Part shown: positions 25,128 to 33,638 of the stretch, one piece after another
Position numbering within the stretch: position 1 is the stretch's first letter
How the letters are laid out: each line of letters opens with the position of its first letter
Origin: CAZKXU01 sp964556665
GTDB lineage: Bacteria; Bdellovibrionota_C; UBA2361; CAZKXU01
Reading direction: 5' to 3'
Length of the DNA: 45,780 nt
Assembly (NCBI GenBank): GCA_964556665.1
Contig: CAZKXU010000015.1
Location: 1-45,780, forward strand
Translations under genes and position numbers: made by a program
The notes under the pieces: model-generated
The model's input: the letters and a program-made list of their open reading frames with translations, nothing else
What the model was told of the DNA's origin: nothing
The model's database searches: none

Positions 25128-26621
25128 TTATTGTACCAAAGATTGCTTATACTTTAGAAGCTTAGAAAGCTCCTCTTTTACCTTTGTATTGTTTGGATCA
25201 ATAGTTAGAATTCTGCGGTACCAGTATTCTAGCCGTCCATACTCCTTACGTAACAAAGAGATGTCAGCCATAAGTCTCGCCGCAGCCAAATGATCGGGAT
25301 CAAGCTCTAATGTTCTACGCAGATAAACTTCAGCAAGATCATGCTTCTCAGTATGATCATAAAGATACGATCCGTAATTAAAAATAGCCTTTGGACTCTC
25401 TGGCGCATCAATGACTGTCTGCGCGAAAAGAGCCTCATTATTCCTCCAGATCGGGAGACGAAGGTTGGTAAGAAAAATTAAAAGTAGAATGTAGGAGATA
25501 AAAACAGCGCGCGGCCTAGGAATATACCTAGAAACAGCCGTTATGAAAAATGGTATAAACCCAATACTTGGGGTAAGGGCAAGCCTCTCTCCCATCACTG
25601 TTCCGATCGGAGTTAAGATATTTGAAGTTAAAGCAAATGCGGCTAAAAACCAGATTCCAAAAAAGAACTCCTCATTTTTTCTAGCACTCCAGATAGAGAA
25701 TAGAAGCAGGAAAAAAATAAAGATACTTAAGGCGCCTGTCCAGGAGTAAACTGCTGCAAGGAATTGCCCCGGCATACTTGAATAATCAGCCGACTGCTTA
25801 AGAGGCAGAATAAGCAGAATCGTATAATCACCTAAAATTTTAAGCGCTGGTAATAGTCGGAAGTGGAATGGGAGATGAAATATCGGGTTCTCGGAGTATA
25901 CCTGCGTGCCGCTACTCTTAATTAGAAACTGATCTCCCAAAGCGATATATCTAAGCACTAAACTTAACACCGCAAGTAAAAGCAAAGGGTGTAGCCCAGA
26001 TCGACACCGTAACGAGCTGCGCTTTTCCTGAGTAAATACTCCGTACAGAGGAATCAATGGCAGCAGAGAGAACGCTGACTCCTTGGAAAGTGTTGCTAAA
26101 AAAAAGAAGGTTGCAGAGATGAAATGCAAAGTGAGGGATTTTTTCCTATATGCCTTCCCTGAAAGAAGAGCAGCCGCAAGTAGCCCTATTGCAGCCAGGA
26201 GCTCTGCTCGACCGACAATATTAGCCACCACTTCTATATGAATCGGATGAGCCGCAAATATTAAAGTAGAGGCTAATATAAGCGCAGGACTCTTAATTAT
26301 AGGCGCAATAAAATGGTAAAATAAAAAAATCAGGATCAGATAAAGAATAATGTTGAAACAGTGATATGCACTAGGATCTAGGGCGGAAAATAGGTAGTTA
26401 ATTTTGTATGTTAATGTGGCAAGTGGTCGATAGAGATTCCCCGGTGGAGTTGGGGACGTAAAGATTTCCCGAATACCTACAGTAGAGGTTACGGCTGAGT
26501 TGTACTCAATCTGAAGTATATCATCGTAGGCAAAATCGTAGGAAATACTCGGAAAATAAAGAAATAATCCTAATAAAACAGGCGCAGCTAGATGTAAAAA
26601 CTTCAAATAATCTTTGAACAT
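25128..26621 (-). CDS. TMTC-like multi-spanning membrane protein with TPR repeats
   Basis: The 497-residue protein has about ten transmembrane helices. Family landmarks are the first-loop acids in ISYDFAYDDILQI, then HPIHIEVVANIVGRAELLA and LSKESAFSLLPLIPLYG. After residue 400 come roughly two to three TPR units (ALFAQTVIDAPESPKAIFNYG, LAEVYLRRTLELDPDHLAAARL, EYWYRRILTIDPNN). TMTC proteins are GT-C fold O-mannosyltransferases in eukaryotes; bacterial relatives probably glycosylate exported proteins. The donor and acceptor here are unknown. It heads a two-gene unit with ribD. Confidence 0.8.
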   Translation of the reverse strand: MFKDYLKFLHLAAPVLLGLFLYFPSISYDFAYDDILQIEYNSAVTSTVGIREIFTSPTPPGNLYRPLATLTYKINYLFSALDPSAYHCFNIILYLILIFLFYHFIAPIIKSPALILASTLIFAAHPIHIEVVANIVGRAELLAAIGLLAAALLSGKAYRKKSLTLHFISATFFFLATLSKESAFSLLPLIPLYGVFTQEKRSSLRCRSGLHPLLLLAVLSLVLRYIALGDQFLIKSSGTQVYSENPIFHLPFHFRLLPALKILGDYTILLILPLKQSADYSSMPGQFLAAVYSWTGALSIFIFFLLLFSIWSARKNEEFFFGIWFLAAFALTSNILTPIGTVMGERLALTPSIGFIPFFITAVSRYIPRPRAVFISYILLLIFLTNLRLPIWRNNEALFAQTVIDAPESPKAIFNYGSYLYDHTEKHDLAEVYLRRTLELDPDHLAAARLMADISLLRKEYGRLEYWYRRILTIDPNNTKVKEELSKLLKYKQSLVQ

Positions 26622-26643
26622 ACTAAGAAGTCGCTAACATTGA

Positions 26644-26699
26644 CTACATTGCCATACCAAAAGTCAAGCACAACATGTTCTTTATGGCAATCAATGTAG
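26644..26699. repeat. Interrupted inverted repeat upstream of the TMTC-like gene
   Basis: CTACATTGCCATA is matched by TATGGCAATCAATGTAG with a 4-base bulge, around a 25-base loop. The rest of the 26622-26932 gap is AT-rich. It holds a 14-base relic of the palindromic repeat family (GCGGGCTTCCAGCC, about 26822-26835) and no convincing gene. Confidence 0.4.
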
Positions 26700-27025
26700 C
26701 CTATACCGACGACTTCGTTATATACATTAGCTTTTCTCTATATATTACGGTATAATGAACCCTCTTCCAATTGGGTGTTCTTTCATAGAATTCTATTAAG
26801 AATTTGACCATACGGGCAGCGGGCTTCCAGCCTTCAGTATCAAATCTGCGAATTTTTATACTTTCCATCTCTCGAGTAATCGAGCAAAAATCTATTACTG
26901 GACAGTATGGTGTAGAAGGTTATTAGGTCGGATTGCCAGTCGAGAGGAGCAACTCCTTTCGCTTGGCCATCCGATTAGTCGGGCTTATGGGGAGCCTGCG
27001 GTTGGATGAAGGGAAGGAGAGAGTC

Positions 27026-27244
27026 GTGATCGATCGACGCAGGAGGGCGGTCGAATACGTGGCGCGTGGGCTCGTGCCTCGTGTGATCACTCAGGTCCGG
27101 CAAGGAGAGGAGATTGAGCTGCCTCGAGGAGGGAGGGCGGTTCTCTATCCGGAAGGAGCGCTGGTTTGCAGGTTTGCGGATCTGAGTGGAGTACCGCAAG
27201 CTCTGCATGTCATGCCGGTTCCGCCTTTCGCTGAAAGGCGCTGA
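27026..27244 (+). CDS. Small Arg-rich ORF in a G+C-rich island, unknown
   Basis: The GTG at 27026 has a good ribosome site (AAGGAG, 6-7 bases upstream) and gives a 72-residue basic protein with DRRRRAVEYVARGLVPRV and ELPRGGRAVLYPEGALVCRF. The same frame is open from a TTG at 26933. Codon use is far richer in G and C than in any neighbour (GCG, CGG, CTG, GTG preferred), so the segment is probably foreign. No family is recognised. It is followed at once by a strong G+C hairpin. The opposite-strand frame 26975-27313 is also open, which G+C-rich sequence favours by chance. Confidence 0.4.
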   Translation: MIDRRRRAVEYVARGLVPRVITQVRQGEEIELPRGGRAVLYPEGALVCRFADLSGVPQALHVMPVPPFAERR

Positions 27245-27249
27245 ACTGA

Positions 27250-27289
27250 GCCCCGGGAACTTCGGCCTCACCGCCGTCGTTCCCGGGGC
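27250..27289 (+). terminator. Strong G+C-rich hairpin after the small ORF
   Basis: GCCCCGGGAAC (27250-27260) and GTTCCCGGGGC (27279-27289) form a perfect 11-bp stem with an 18-base loop, 6 bases after the ORF stop. It is followed by GTCTCTCCCCTC rather than a T run, so it is an atypical terminator. Confidence 0.5.
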
Positions 27290-27369
27290 GTCTCTCCCCT
27301 CAGAGGAATACACACTATACTGTCCGCTCGTTGTCTGAAAGAGAGATCTGTTCTACAATCTCCTTACTT

Positions 27370-27744
27370 ATGACAGAACAGGCAATTCAACCCGCACCCA
27401 TCCAAGATGATATTATTGACATAGAATATCTAATGAAGATTAAATTCCGTGTCGGCAAGATTGAGGCTGCAGAGCCGATACCTAAATCACGCAAACTTCT
27501 TAAGCTCCAGGTAGACCTCGGTCCACAGTACGGCAAACGTCAGATTCTAGCAGGGATCCAGGCTTTTTATGATCCGGCTACACTAATTGGTCGTCAGATC
27601 GTCGTAGTAGCAAACCTTAAGCCTGCGACTTTGGCAGGAGAGCAGAGTCAGGGGATGCTGCTTGCGGCTTCTAATGAAGACAACACGATCTTAGGACTGC
27701 TAGCACCGGATAAGGAGCTTCCTGCAGGAGCAGTAGTACGGTGA
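27370..27744 (+). CDS. Stand-alone C-terminal tRNA-binding domain of methionyl-tRNA synthetase (MetG beta-like)
   Basis: I choose ATG 27370 (124 residues) because residues before it in the longer frame from 27331 show no homology. The OB-fold reads FRVGKIEAAEPIPKSRKLLKLQVDLG, then RQILAGIQAFYDPATLIGRQIVVVANLKPATLAGEQSQGM. The last motif is the conserved tRNA-binding loop. In many bacteria this domain is the C-terminus of MetG; in others it is a separate chain that aids tRNA binding. It is also close to CsaA/Trbp111. The TatD gene starts at the stop codon, and metG-tatD neighbourhood is common. Confidence 0.88.
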   Translation: MTEQAIQPAPIQDDIIDIEYLMKIKFRVGKIEAAEPIPKSRKLLKLQVDLGPQYGKRQILAGIQAFYDPATLIGRQIVVVANLKPATLAGEQSQGMLLAASNEDNTILGLLAPDKELPAGAVVR

Positions 27745-28547
27745 TAGATGACAGATGTTTTAACTGTCAACTGATCGACACCCACACCCATTTAGACGCC
27801 GATGATTTTGATCCTGATCGGGAGGATGTTATTAAGCGCGCGCAGGCTGCGGGCGTGGCAGCCTTCATTACTATCGGAGCCGGCAGCGGAATGCAGTCTG
27901 CTGAGAACGCCGTAGCATTATCCGAGAGATATAACTTTATATGGTGCAGCGTTGGCATACACCCAAACGATGCGGGCAAGCCTTACGATCTTAAACGTAT
28001 TAAGGAACTCGCCTCGCACCCAAGAGTTTTAGCAATCGGAGAGAGTGGTCTTGATTATTTCCGTGATTGGGCAACAAAAGAGGAGCAGTTCAGAGCTTTT
28101 GAGGCACAGATCGGGATCGCGCTCGATCTGAACAAACCGATCATTATTCACTCTCGTGAGGCCGGCCAGGATTGTCTGGATCTGCTTATTAAAATGGATG
28201 CTAAACGTACTGGAGGGGTCTTTCATTGTTACAGCGAGGATGCCGCTTTTGCTACCCGCCTAGCTCAAATAAATTTCATGGTATCTGTTCCAGGTAATAT
28301 TACCTTTAAGAAATCTGAACAGTTTCGAGAGGCAATTTCAGCCATACCGCTTAGTCAGATAATGTTAGAAACCGACGCCCCGTATCTAGCGCCTGAACCT
28401 AATCGTGGAAAGCGGTGCGAGAGTGCGATGATGGTTGAAACGGCAAAGATGGTGGCAAGGGTTAAGGGATTAAGTTTAGAAGAGGTTGCCGCAGCGACAA
28501 CTGCAAACGCAAAGCGGTTTTTTAAGATTCCTCTCCCCTCTCTATAA
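27741..28547 (+). CDS. tatD: TatD family metal-dependent nuclease
   Basis: The 268-residue TIM-barrel amidohydrolase-fold enzyme has the metal motif LIDTHTHLD at the start, GESGLDYF, IIHSREAGQD, GVFHCYSED and LETDAPYLAPEP. It starts at a GTG overlapping the previous stop by 4 bases (GTGA), which couples it to the MetG-like gene. TatD proteins are 3'-exonucleases or D-aminoacyl-type deacylases in various settings; the exact substrate is not shown by the sequence. Confidence 0.93.
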   Translation: MIDDRCFNCQLIDTHTHLDADDFDPDREDVIKRAQAAGVAAFITIGAGSGMQSAENAVALSERYNFIWCSVGIHPNDAGKPYDLKRIKELASHPRVLAIGESGLDYFRDWATKEEQFRAFEAQIGIALDLNKPIIIHSREAGQDCLDLLIKMDAKRTGGVFHCYSEDAAFATRLAQINFMVSVPGNITFKKSEQFREAISAIPLSQIMLETDAPYLAPEPNRGKRCESAMMVETAKMVARVKGLSLEEVAAATTANAKRFFKIPLPSL

Positions 28548-28995
28548 CAAACCTCCGTAACAGCTCCTCGGTCGGCCAATATTTAGAGTAGATAACCGCA
28601 GCAATAACTGAATAGCCGAAGCTCCACAGAAAGTCCTTGGTAATCATGCTTGCAACAAATCCCATCAAGGCTCCGCACTCGGTGATCGTTAGGGCAAAAA
28701 GAGTCGCTCGCAAAAACCCCTGAAAGGGCTTAATCTGACTCTTTGCTGCTATACAGTTTGCAGCGATACGTGGAATGGTACTGAATGCCTTTGAACCGAT
28801 AGCCAATAGAGTAGCACCAAGGATATATAGAATTCCAATCGTAGCATATGGCAGCGGAACTTCTACAGTGGAGGTCACAGAGGTCTGATAAGCAACAAAG
28901 ATAAAGACAAAGACGGAGACAGTGAAAATGGAGAATATAGCCTTAACGTTCCCTAATGCGTGTTCTAATGATACTTCGCTTGAGTGTTGTGACAT
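28522..28995 (-). CDS. Small membrane protein with an F0 subunit c-like helical hairpin (tentative)
   Basis: The 157-residue protein has four predicted helices (about 17-38, 48-68, 96-118 and 124-140). Helices 2 and 3 resemble a subunit c proteolipid hairpin: small residues in IGILYILGATLLAIGSKA, a polar loop with IAANCIAAKSQIKP, and an outer helix with a buried glutamate, E106, in LTITECGALMGFV. In F0 and V0 rotors such a carboxylate carries the ion. The extra helices on both sides and the divergent glycine pattern argue against an ordinary AtpE. It overlaps the end of tatD on the other strand by 26 bases and is divergent from nuoB. It could simply be an unrelated membrane protein. Confidence 0.55.
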   Translation of the reverse strand: MSQHSSEVSLEHALGNVKAIFSIFTVSVFVFIFVAYQTSVTSTVEVPLPYATIGILYILGATLLAIGSKAFSTIPRIAANCIAAKSQIKPFQGFLRATLFALTITECGALMGFVASMITKDFLWSFGYSVIAAVIYSKYWPTEELLRRFVIERGEES

Positions 28996-29076
28996 AAAAA
29001 TTGTTTAATTGCGCTTGGCTAAGTATAGTGTTACTCTCAATTTTGCGGCAACCTGTTAATTTTATCAGATAAAATT

Positions 29077-29625
29077 ATGTTTTCTAATTCAGAGAATCCC
29101 GGATTTCTGTACACAAAACTTGAGAGCGCCTTAGGTTGGGCTAGAAAATACTCATTATTCTCCTACCCATTTGTTACTGCCTGCTGTGGTATGGAGTTCA
29201 TGGCAGTTAGCTGCTCACATTATGACACCGACAGGTTTGGCGCAGCACTTCCAAGGTTTACCCCAAGACAATCAGATCTGCTCTGGGTTGTTGGAACTAT
29301 CAGTCACAAATTAGCACCGGTTCTTCTACGGGTCTATGAGCAGATGGCTGAACCACGTTGGGTGATCGCTTTTGGAGCATGTGCCTCCTCCGGTGGATTT
29401 TACGATAATTATTCAACTGTTGCAGGGATAGATAAAATCATTCCGGTTGATATGTATATACCAGGCTGTCCGCCACGTCCGGAAACAGTCATAGATGCTC
29501 TCATGCATCTGCAAAGAGATATTCAACGCTCAAAGCAACCTCTCATCCAGGAGCACGGTGGCAAGCAGATCCATCCGGAGCTTCCGGAGCTACTTGGAAA
29601 TCCGATCGATACTAGGAGATTTTAA
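29077..29625 (+). CDS. nuoB: NADH-quinone oxidoreductase subunit B (NuoB), isolated
   Basis: The 182-residue subunit has all four ligands of cluster N2: the Cys pair in VTACCGMEFM, FGACASSGGF and PGCPPRPE. It is the most conserved subunit of complex I and passes electrons to quinone. The length and motifs are normal and the frame is intact. It is unusual in standing alone: upstream is a divergent membrane gene and downstream is a block of palindromic repeats, with no nuoA or nuoC. It may work with nuo genes elsewhere. Confidence 0.95.
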   Translation: MFSNSENPGFLYTKLESALGWARKYSLFSYPFVTACCGMEFMAVSCSHYDTDRFGAALPRFTPRQSDLLWVVGTISHKLAPVLLRVYEQMAEPRWVIAFGACASSGGFYDNYSTVAGIDKIIPVDMYIPGCPPRPETVIDALMHLQRDIQRSKQPLIQEHGGKQIHPELPELLGNPIDTRRF

Positions 29626-29637
29626 CATAACTATCTC

Positions 29638-29722
29638 AGCCCAACTGGGACCGCGGGCTTCCAGCCCGCAAACGAATTACTGCATATGCGTAGCGGGCAA
29701 GATGCCCACGGTCCAAGTTAGG
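29638..29722. repeat. Palindromic repeat family member B
   Basis: The left arm, with CTGGGACCGCGGGCTTCC and then AGCCCGCAAACGAATT, is partly complemented by CGGGCAAGATGCCCACGGTCC on the right, so this copy is more diverged on one side than copy A. It starts 13 bases after the nuoB stop. Confidence 0.8.
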
Positions 29723-29737
29723 AAGCTTAGCTTACAC

Positions 29738-29961
29738 AGTACTATAGTGAATGACAAAATAACAAAGAGTTATTTTGTCTGTCGGACATTGACCATCCTT
29801 GGTCAAAATCCTCCTCGAATGGCTTAAAACGGGTCCCGAAAGGCCCATTTTAAGCCATTCTCCGAGCCTACGGCTCGACTGGCCATCCATGGCCAGCCTA
29901 TAGCGAGTGAGATAAGTCCGTAGCGAAATTCGCTACGGACTTATCTCACTCGCTATAGGCT
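29738..29961. repeat. Mosaic of five consecutive hairpins
   Basis: In order there are GACAAAATAAC/GTTATTTTGTC (29753-29779), TTGACCA/TGGTCAA (29789-29806), GAATGGCTTAAAACGGG with its one-mismatch inverse (29817-29859), CTGGCCAT/ATGGCCAG (about 29879-29896), and a perfect 33-base inverted repeat with one central base (29895-29961). The first ~81 bases recur inverted at 41226-41306. The last hairpin ends 8 bases after the histidine-kinase stop and may end that transcript. Short frames inside the mosaic are not genes. Confidence 0.85.
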
Positions 29962-29969
29962 GCCGACTT

Positions 29970-31928
29970 CTAACCCACGGTCGCAGTAAATGTTGTATCG
30001 TCATCCCTACCCTTCCCAACCACCTCCTCAATCCAACAAATTATCCCGTCAATATCTGCTGGTTTGATAAAATAACCACTTGCTCCCAGTGCGCGATACT
30101 CATTACGCTCGGATTGATTATCATTTCCAGAGAGAATAGCTACATTAATACTATGCTTACTTGATGAAATATACTGTAGCAACCGTTTTCCACCACCATC
30201 AGGCATTAAGCAATCAGAGATTACAACATCAGGCGGATTAAAATTAATTACCCCAATTGCTTCCTTGATCGTCTGTGCCTTAAAAACCTCAAATCCAGAG
30301 AGTTCAAGAGTACGAGCAAATGTATTAGTAAAATCAGGATCATCATCAACAACAAGCACGCTCACTAAGGAGTGCATTTCAGCTGCTATAAGCTTAGATT
30401 TAGCGATGCTATGATTGAGCGCCTCAACAGCTGGCAGAAAGATTTCAAACTGTGAACCCGCTCCGACTGCTGACTTAGCTTGAATTCGGCCATGATTAAG
30501 CTCGACTAAGATCTTGCTCAATGCCAACCCTAACCCAACTCCATCCTCTGTAGAAAAGTCAAAGCGCGAGAAGGGAGTGAAGATTTTTTTTAGATCATGC
30601 TCTGAGATCCCAATTCCGGAATCAGTCACAGCAATTGACCATCCACTCGGCGCATCTCCCTTAACGCTCACGACTATACTTCCTTGTTTGGTATATTTTA
30701 ATGCATTGCTGATAAGATTTGAGATAACTCGCTTAATCTGCCTGCGATCTATACGGACATAACTCTCTGTCAAATTCCCATTCCCTTGATCGGATCTAAA
30801 TGCGAGTGATAATCCCCGTAAACTAGCTGAGATCTGAAATGTCTCGACAATATTTCTAACAAAATCGTTTAGCTCAAGAATTTCAAAATTAGCACTTAGC
30901 TTCCCAGCCTTGTGTCGACTATAGTCCAAAATATCCGCCACTATATCCGACAGAGTGTCACAGTTGCTAAGAGCCACATCGAGGACATCTATTGAGTTAC
31001 TCTGCACCCCTTCAAGTTTTATCAGATTAAGAATAGCCTTAATATTGTTAAGTGGAGAGCGAATATCATGCGAGACATGCGCGATAAAATCACTCCGCTC
31101 CTTACTGACACTCTCTGCTTTAACAACCTTATCTGAGAGTTCATACAGCTTTTTCCAGGCCTTAAGTTCAAGTTCAATTTTACCGGCAATAACCTTAGCA
31201 CGTTTAAGCTCCTGTTCTGTGGGAGGAGTATCAACACTATATCCCAACCAGAGAACAGCTTTGCGGCATGAGTCCTCTGAAACAATGGGGTAGCAGATGG
31301 CATAGCGCAGACCGAAAACCGTAAATTCGCTTAGCTGCGTAGTAGTGAGACCATCCTGTAATCCTGAATTTAAGACCTCTTTTCCTTCGAAATATCCTCT
31401 TAAGATTTTGCGCAGATGAGTCTCAAATTTCCTGCCTTTATCAGGTAAAACTAAAACTGTCTGCTCAGCGCCACAGTCAGCATTGGAGTATGCTATGGCC
31501 GCCACTGCACAACGAAAGCGGGGGCCTAATAAGCCTATGACCTTCTGATAAAATACAGCCGTATCAGACCCAGCAGAGGCTTTCGGCAGATCCAAGTCAC
31601 CTAGAATTTCATCTTGCTCTATTTTTAGTTCATCCCCACTGCTGACATGCTCTGCTTCCCAGCTTACTGCATAAATACGATACTTTAGTGCCTCGAGTTG
31701 CAAGGCTATACTGCGGCCCAATTTTGAAAATAAACTCTTATAAGCAGTTAAACCTCCTGCTACTGATATACCTGTACTACTAACATCTTTAATTCGCTCC
31801 TCAATGCGCTGCAAATCGTACCAATACAGTGCTGCTAAAACAGCAGTAATTAGACTGAAAAACGCAACTGCGTGTATGGAATTAAACCAGTAAGCAATTA
31901 GTAGAAGTGATGAGGATATTAACACCAT
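29970..31928 (-). CDS. Hybrid sensor histidine kinase with receiver domain
   Basis: The protein has 652 residues. Two N-terminal membrane helices (about 2-16 and 19-37) have almost no loop between them. A GAF-like cytoplasmic sensor (about 110-255) leads into a HisKA with the phospho-acceptor H287 in VSHDIRSPLNN. A HATPase (about 385-505) has NLISNALKYTKQG, VTDSGIGISEHDL and GVGLGLALSK. A C-terminal receiver follows, with VLVVDDDPDF and the aspartate in VVISDCLMPDGGG, plus the switch lysine in GYFIKPADI. It is the last gene of the Tad operon, 7 bases after the response regulator. A role in controlling pilus synthesis or surface sensing is likely, by context only. Confidence 0.93.
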   Translation of the reverse strand: MVLISSSLLLIAYWFNSIHAVAFFSLITAVLAALYWYDLQRIEERIKDVSSTGISVAGGLTAYKSLFSKLGRSIALQLEALKYRIYAVSWEAEHVSSGDELKIEQDEILGDLDLPKASAGSDTAVFYQKVIGLLGPRFRCAVAAIAYSNADCGAEQTVLVLPDKGRKFETHLRKILRGYFEGKEVLNSGLQDGLTTTQLSEFTVFGLRYAICYPIVSEDSCRKAVLWLGYSVDTPPTEQELKRAKVIAGKIELELKAWKKLYELSDKVVKAESVSKERSDFIAHVSHDIRSPLNNIKAILNLIKLEGVQSNSIDVLDVALSNCDTLSDIVADILDYSRHKAGKLSANFEILELNDFVRNIVETFQISASLRGLSLAFRSDQGNGNLTESYVRIDRRQIKRVISNLISNALKYTKQGSIVVSVKGDAPSGWSIAVTDSGIGISEHDLKKIFTPFSRFDFSTEDGVGLGLALSKILVELNHGRIQAKSAVGAGSQFEIFLPAVEALNHSIAKSKLIAAEMHSLVSVLVVDDDPDFTNTFARTLELSGFEVFKAQTIKEAIGVINFNPPDVVISDCLMPDGGGKRLLQYISSSKHSINVAILSGNDNQSERNEYRALGASGYFIKPADIDGIICWIEEVVGKGRDDDTTFTATVG

Positions 31929-31935
31929 ACCCTTT

Positions 31936-32937
31936 TTAAGCTGCCTTTTTTTTGAGAGCCTTCCCTACTAAACGCTTTACATGTGCACAGAGGATGCGCG
32001 GATCATCACTTTTAGCAACGAAGGCATCCGCACCGTTCGAAAGCACTTTTAACTCCGTCTCGAGATCCTCATCCGAGGTCAACATTACAAATGGAATATC
32101 TTCAAAGGTTTGTTCTGAGCGGATAGATTTAAGAAAATCAAAACCGCTCATTCCGTCCATGTGCACATCACAGACAATAAGCTCAGGTATCTGCTTTGCC
32201 CCTCTTAGAGTCTCCAGGGCAGACTCTCCATTCAAGGCATGCACTACATCGATATCCTGTCTTGCAAAAAAGCGCTGTAACACATTAATAAACGTCAGAT
32301 TGTCATCTACGATTAGCACCGTGGCGCGTCGTTTTTTATGTTGAACAGGTTTTTGTTGTTTGAAGACTCTGGCTGCCTCAGCTGTCGGAATATTCACGGT
32401 AGATTCCCTGACAGGAAACGCTATTATTTTGGGAGCAAAATCATGCTCATTCACCAGATTAGGCTCCTCAAGAGATGGTAACTCTTTTCGGCTATGTTGA
32501 TAAAGCGCCTCTCCCCAGCGTAGCTCAATTTTATTCAATCCGCATACTGCATTCACCTTTATGGGTAACTTAGTCTTCTCATCAGAAGAGATAAGATTAA
32601 GCAGACCATCCTCAGAGCAATGGCTCAATAACTCCATTAAAGGGGCTCTCATTCGGGTATCGACTGTGCCTACCCCCTCCTTTCCCTCTAAAGTCATAAA
32701 TCGATACTCTATCCTATCTGGATTAAATATTATGAGCACTGACTCCTGCTTATATCCGCCTACCTCTGTGATCAAAAGTTCAAGCACCTGACGTGCTAAT
32801 TGATTGTTTCTACGAGCACGCTCCTTGATAATTTTATCCTGCACGTTAACCGTGAAGTTATCAACCTCTTCGCTAAAAGTAGCGCGACGTGGCTGCACCT
32901 CATTCTTCCACCCAAATAATTTTTTAAAAGTATACAT
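31936..32937 (-). CDS. Response regulator with unrecognised N-terminal domain, C-terminal receiver
   Basis: The 333-residue protein places the receiver at the C-terminus (about 205-330): VLIVDDNLTFINV, the phospho-aspartate in LIVCDVHMDGMSGF, VMLTSDED and the lysine in DAFVAKSDD. The N-terminal ~170 residues begin MYTFKKLFGWKNEV and are not recognised. They contain KQESVLIIFNPDRIEYRFMT and may be a pilus-operon-specific module, perhaps resembling a secretion ATPase N-domain. There is no DNA-binding domain. It lies 2 bases after the TadE gene and 7 before the kinase. Confidence 0.85.
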   Translation of the reverse strand: MYTFKKLFGWKNEVQPRRATFSEEVDNFTVNVQDKIIKERARRNNQLARQVLELLITEVGGYKQESVLIIFNPDRIEYRFMTLEGKEGVGTVDTRMRAPLMELLSHCSEDGLLNLISSDEKTKLPIKVNAVCGLNKIELRWGEALYQHSRKELPSLEEPNLVNEHDFAPKIIAFPVRESTVNIPTAEAARVFKQQKPVQHKKRRATVLIVDDNLTFINVLQRFFARQDIDVVHALNGESALETLRGAKQIPELIVCDVHMDGMSGFDFLKSIRSEQTFEDIPFVMLTSDEDLETELKVLSNGADAFVAKSDDPRILCAHVKRLVGKALKKKAA

Positions 32938-32939
32938 AA

Positions 32940-33638
32940 TCAGCTAAACTCCCCTCGTAAGGCGATAATTTTAAAAGCCGAGAGAATCGGCTCGCGCCCG
33001 ATGCTCTCTATCACTTTACCGCTAAAACTTCCATCAAATGAAACAAAAACTCTTATGCCTACCAAGATCGCCTTATTTATATAGTTGTCAGCGGCACCTC
33101 CAGCCTCAAATAACCCGTGTGGAATAGCATACGGAGAGGGTGTGACTCCGTTACTAAGGAGGTTATAAAGCTCGGTTGGTAATTCCGGCGTGTTGCCAGG
33201 AGTAAGCACGCCGTTACTTTCTATAGCATTGATGTTCCAGGAATTAACTCTGCCGCTTACTTCATCAATATTTAAATCTGCATATGCGGTCTCAATATAG
33301 TATTTAGTACTGTCTCCATGTACTAAGGCTGCGCCGATCTGTGCTTCTACATTATTACGTACTTCGTCTAAATATGTTTCTATAGCAGAGGTAGCAATGT
33401 TAATCGTAAACAAACCGCCTGAGTCGATCTCTATCTGCATCGGCTTAACTGAACTCTCAGTTATATATTGTTGCACTGTTTCATCTAAAAATACTCCGCT
33501 GCGTAAAAAATCATAGGTTGCCATTAGCCAAGTTCCAACCAGCATCACAAATATCGATAACCATGCTAGCTCAAGAAATGCAACTCCATACTCTGAGAGT
33601 CGTAATAACTCAAGTTTATAGCGGTAATATCTATTCAT
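32940..33638 (-). CDS. tadE: TadE-like minor pseudopilin
   Basis: The 232-residue protein has the single N-terminal helix typical of TadE/TadF: SEYGVAFLELAWLSIFVMLVG, with a Glu at the expected place (E23) before the hydrophobic stretch. The periplasmic part is longer than in most TadE proteins and lacks other known domains. It overlaps the tadG-like gene by 4 bases. It probably caps or initiates the Flp pilus. Confidence 0.8.
   Translation of the reverse strand: MNRYYRYKLELLRLSEYGVAFLELAWLSIFVMLVGTWLMATYDFLRSGVFLDETVQQYITESSVKPMQIEIDSGGLFTINIATSAIETYLDEVRNNVEAQIGAALVHGDSTKYYIETAYADLNIDEVSGRVNSWNINAIESNGVLTPGNTPELPTELYNLLSNGVTPSPYAIPHGLFEAGGAADNYINKAILVGIRVFVSFDGSFSGKVIESIGREPILSAFKIIALRGEFS

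Noticed and set aside
26975..27313. 112-codon minus-strand frame across the G+C-rich islet
   Set aside because: No ribosome site, Pro/Arg/Ser-rich composition of a shadow frame, and it runs through the hairpin at 27250-27289. The plus-strand ORF has a better start.
29495..29827. 110-codon plus-strand frame overlapping nuoB and the repeats
   Set aside because: It is out of frame with nuoB and its end is translated repeat sequence.
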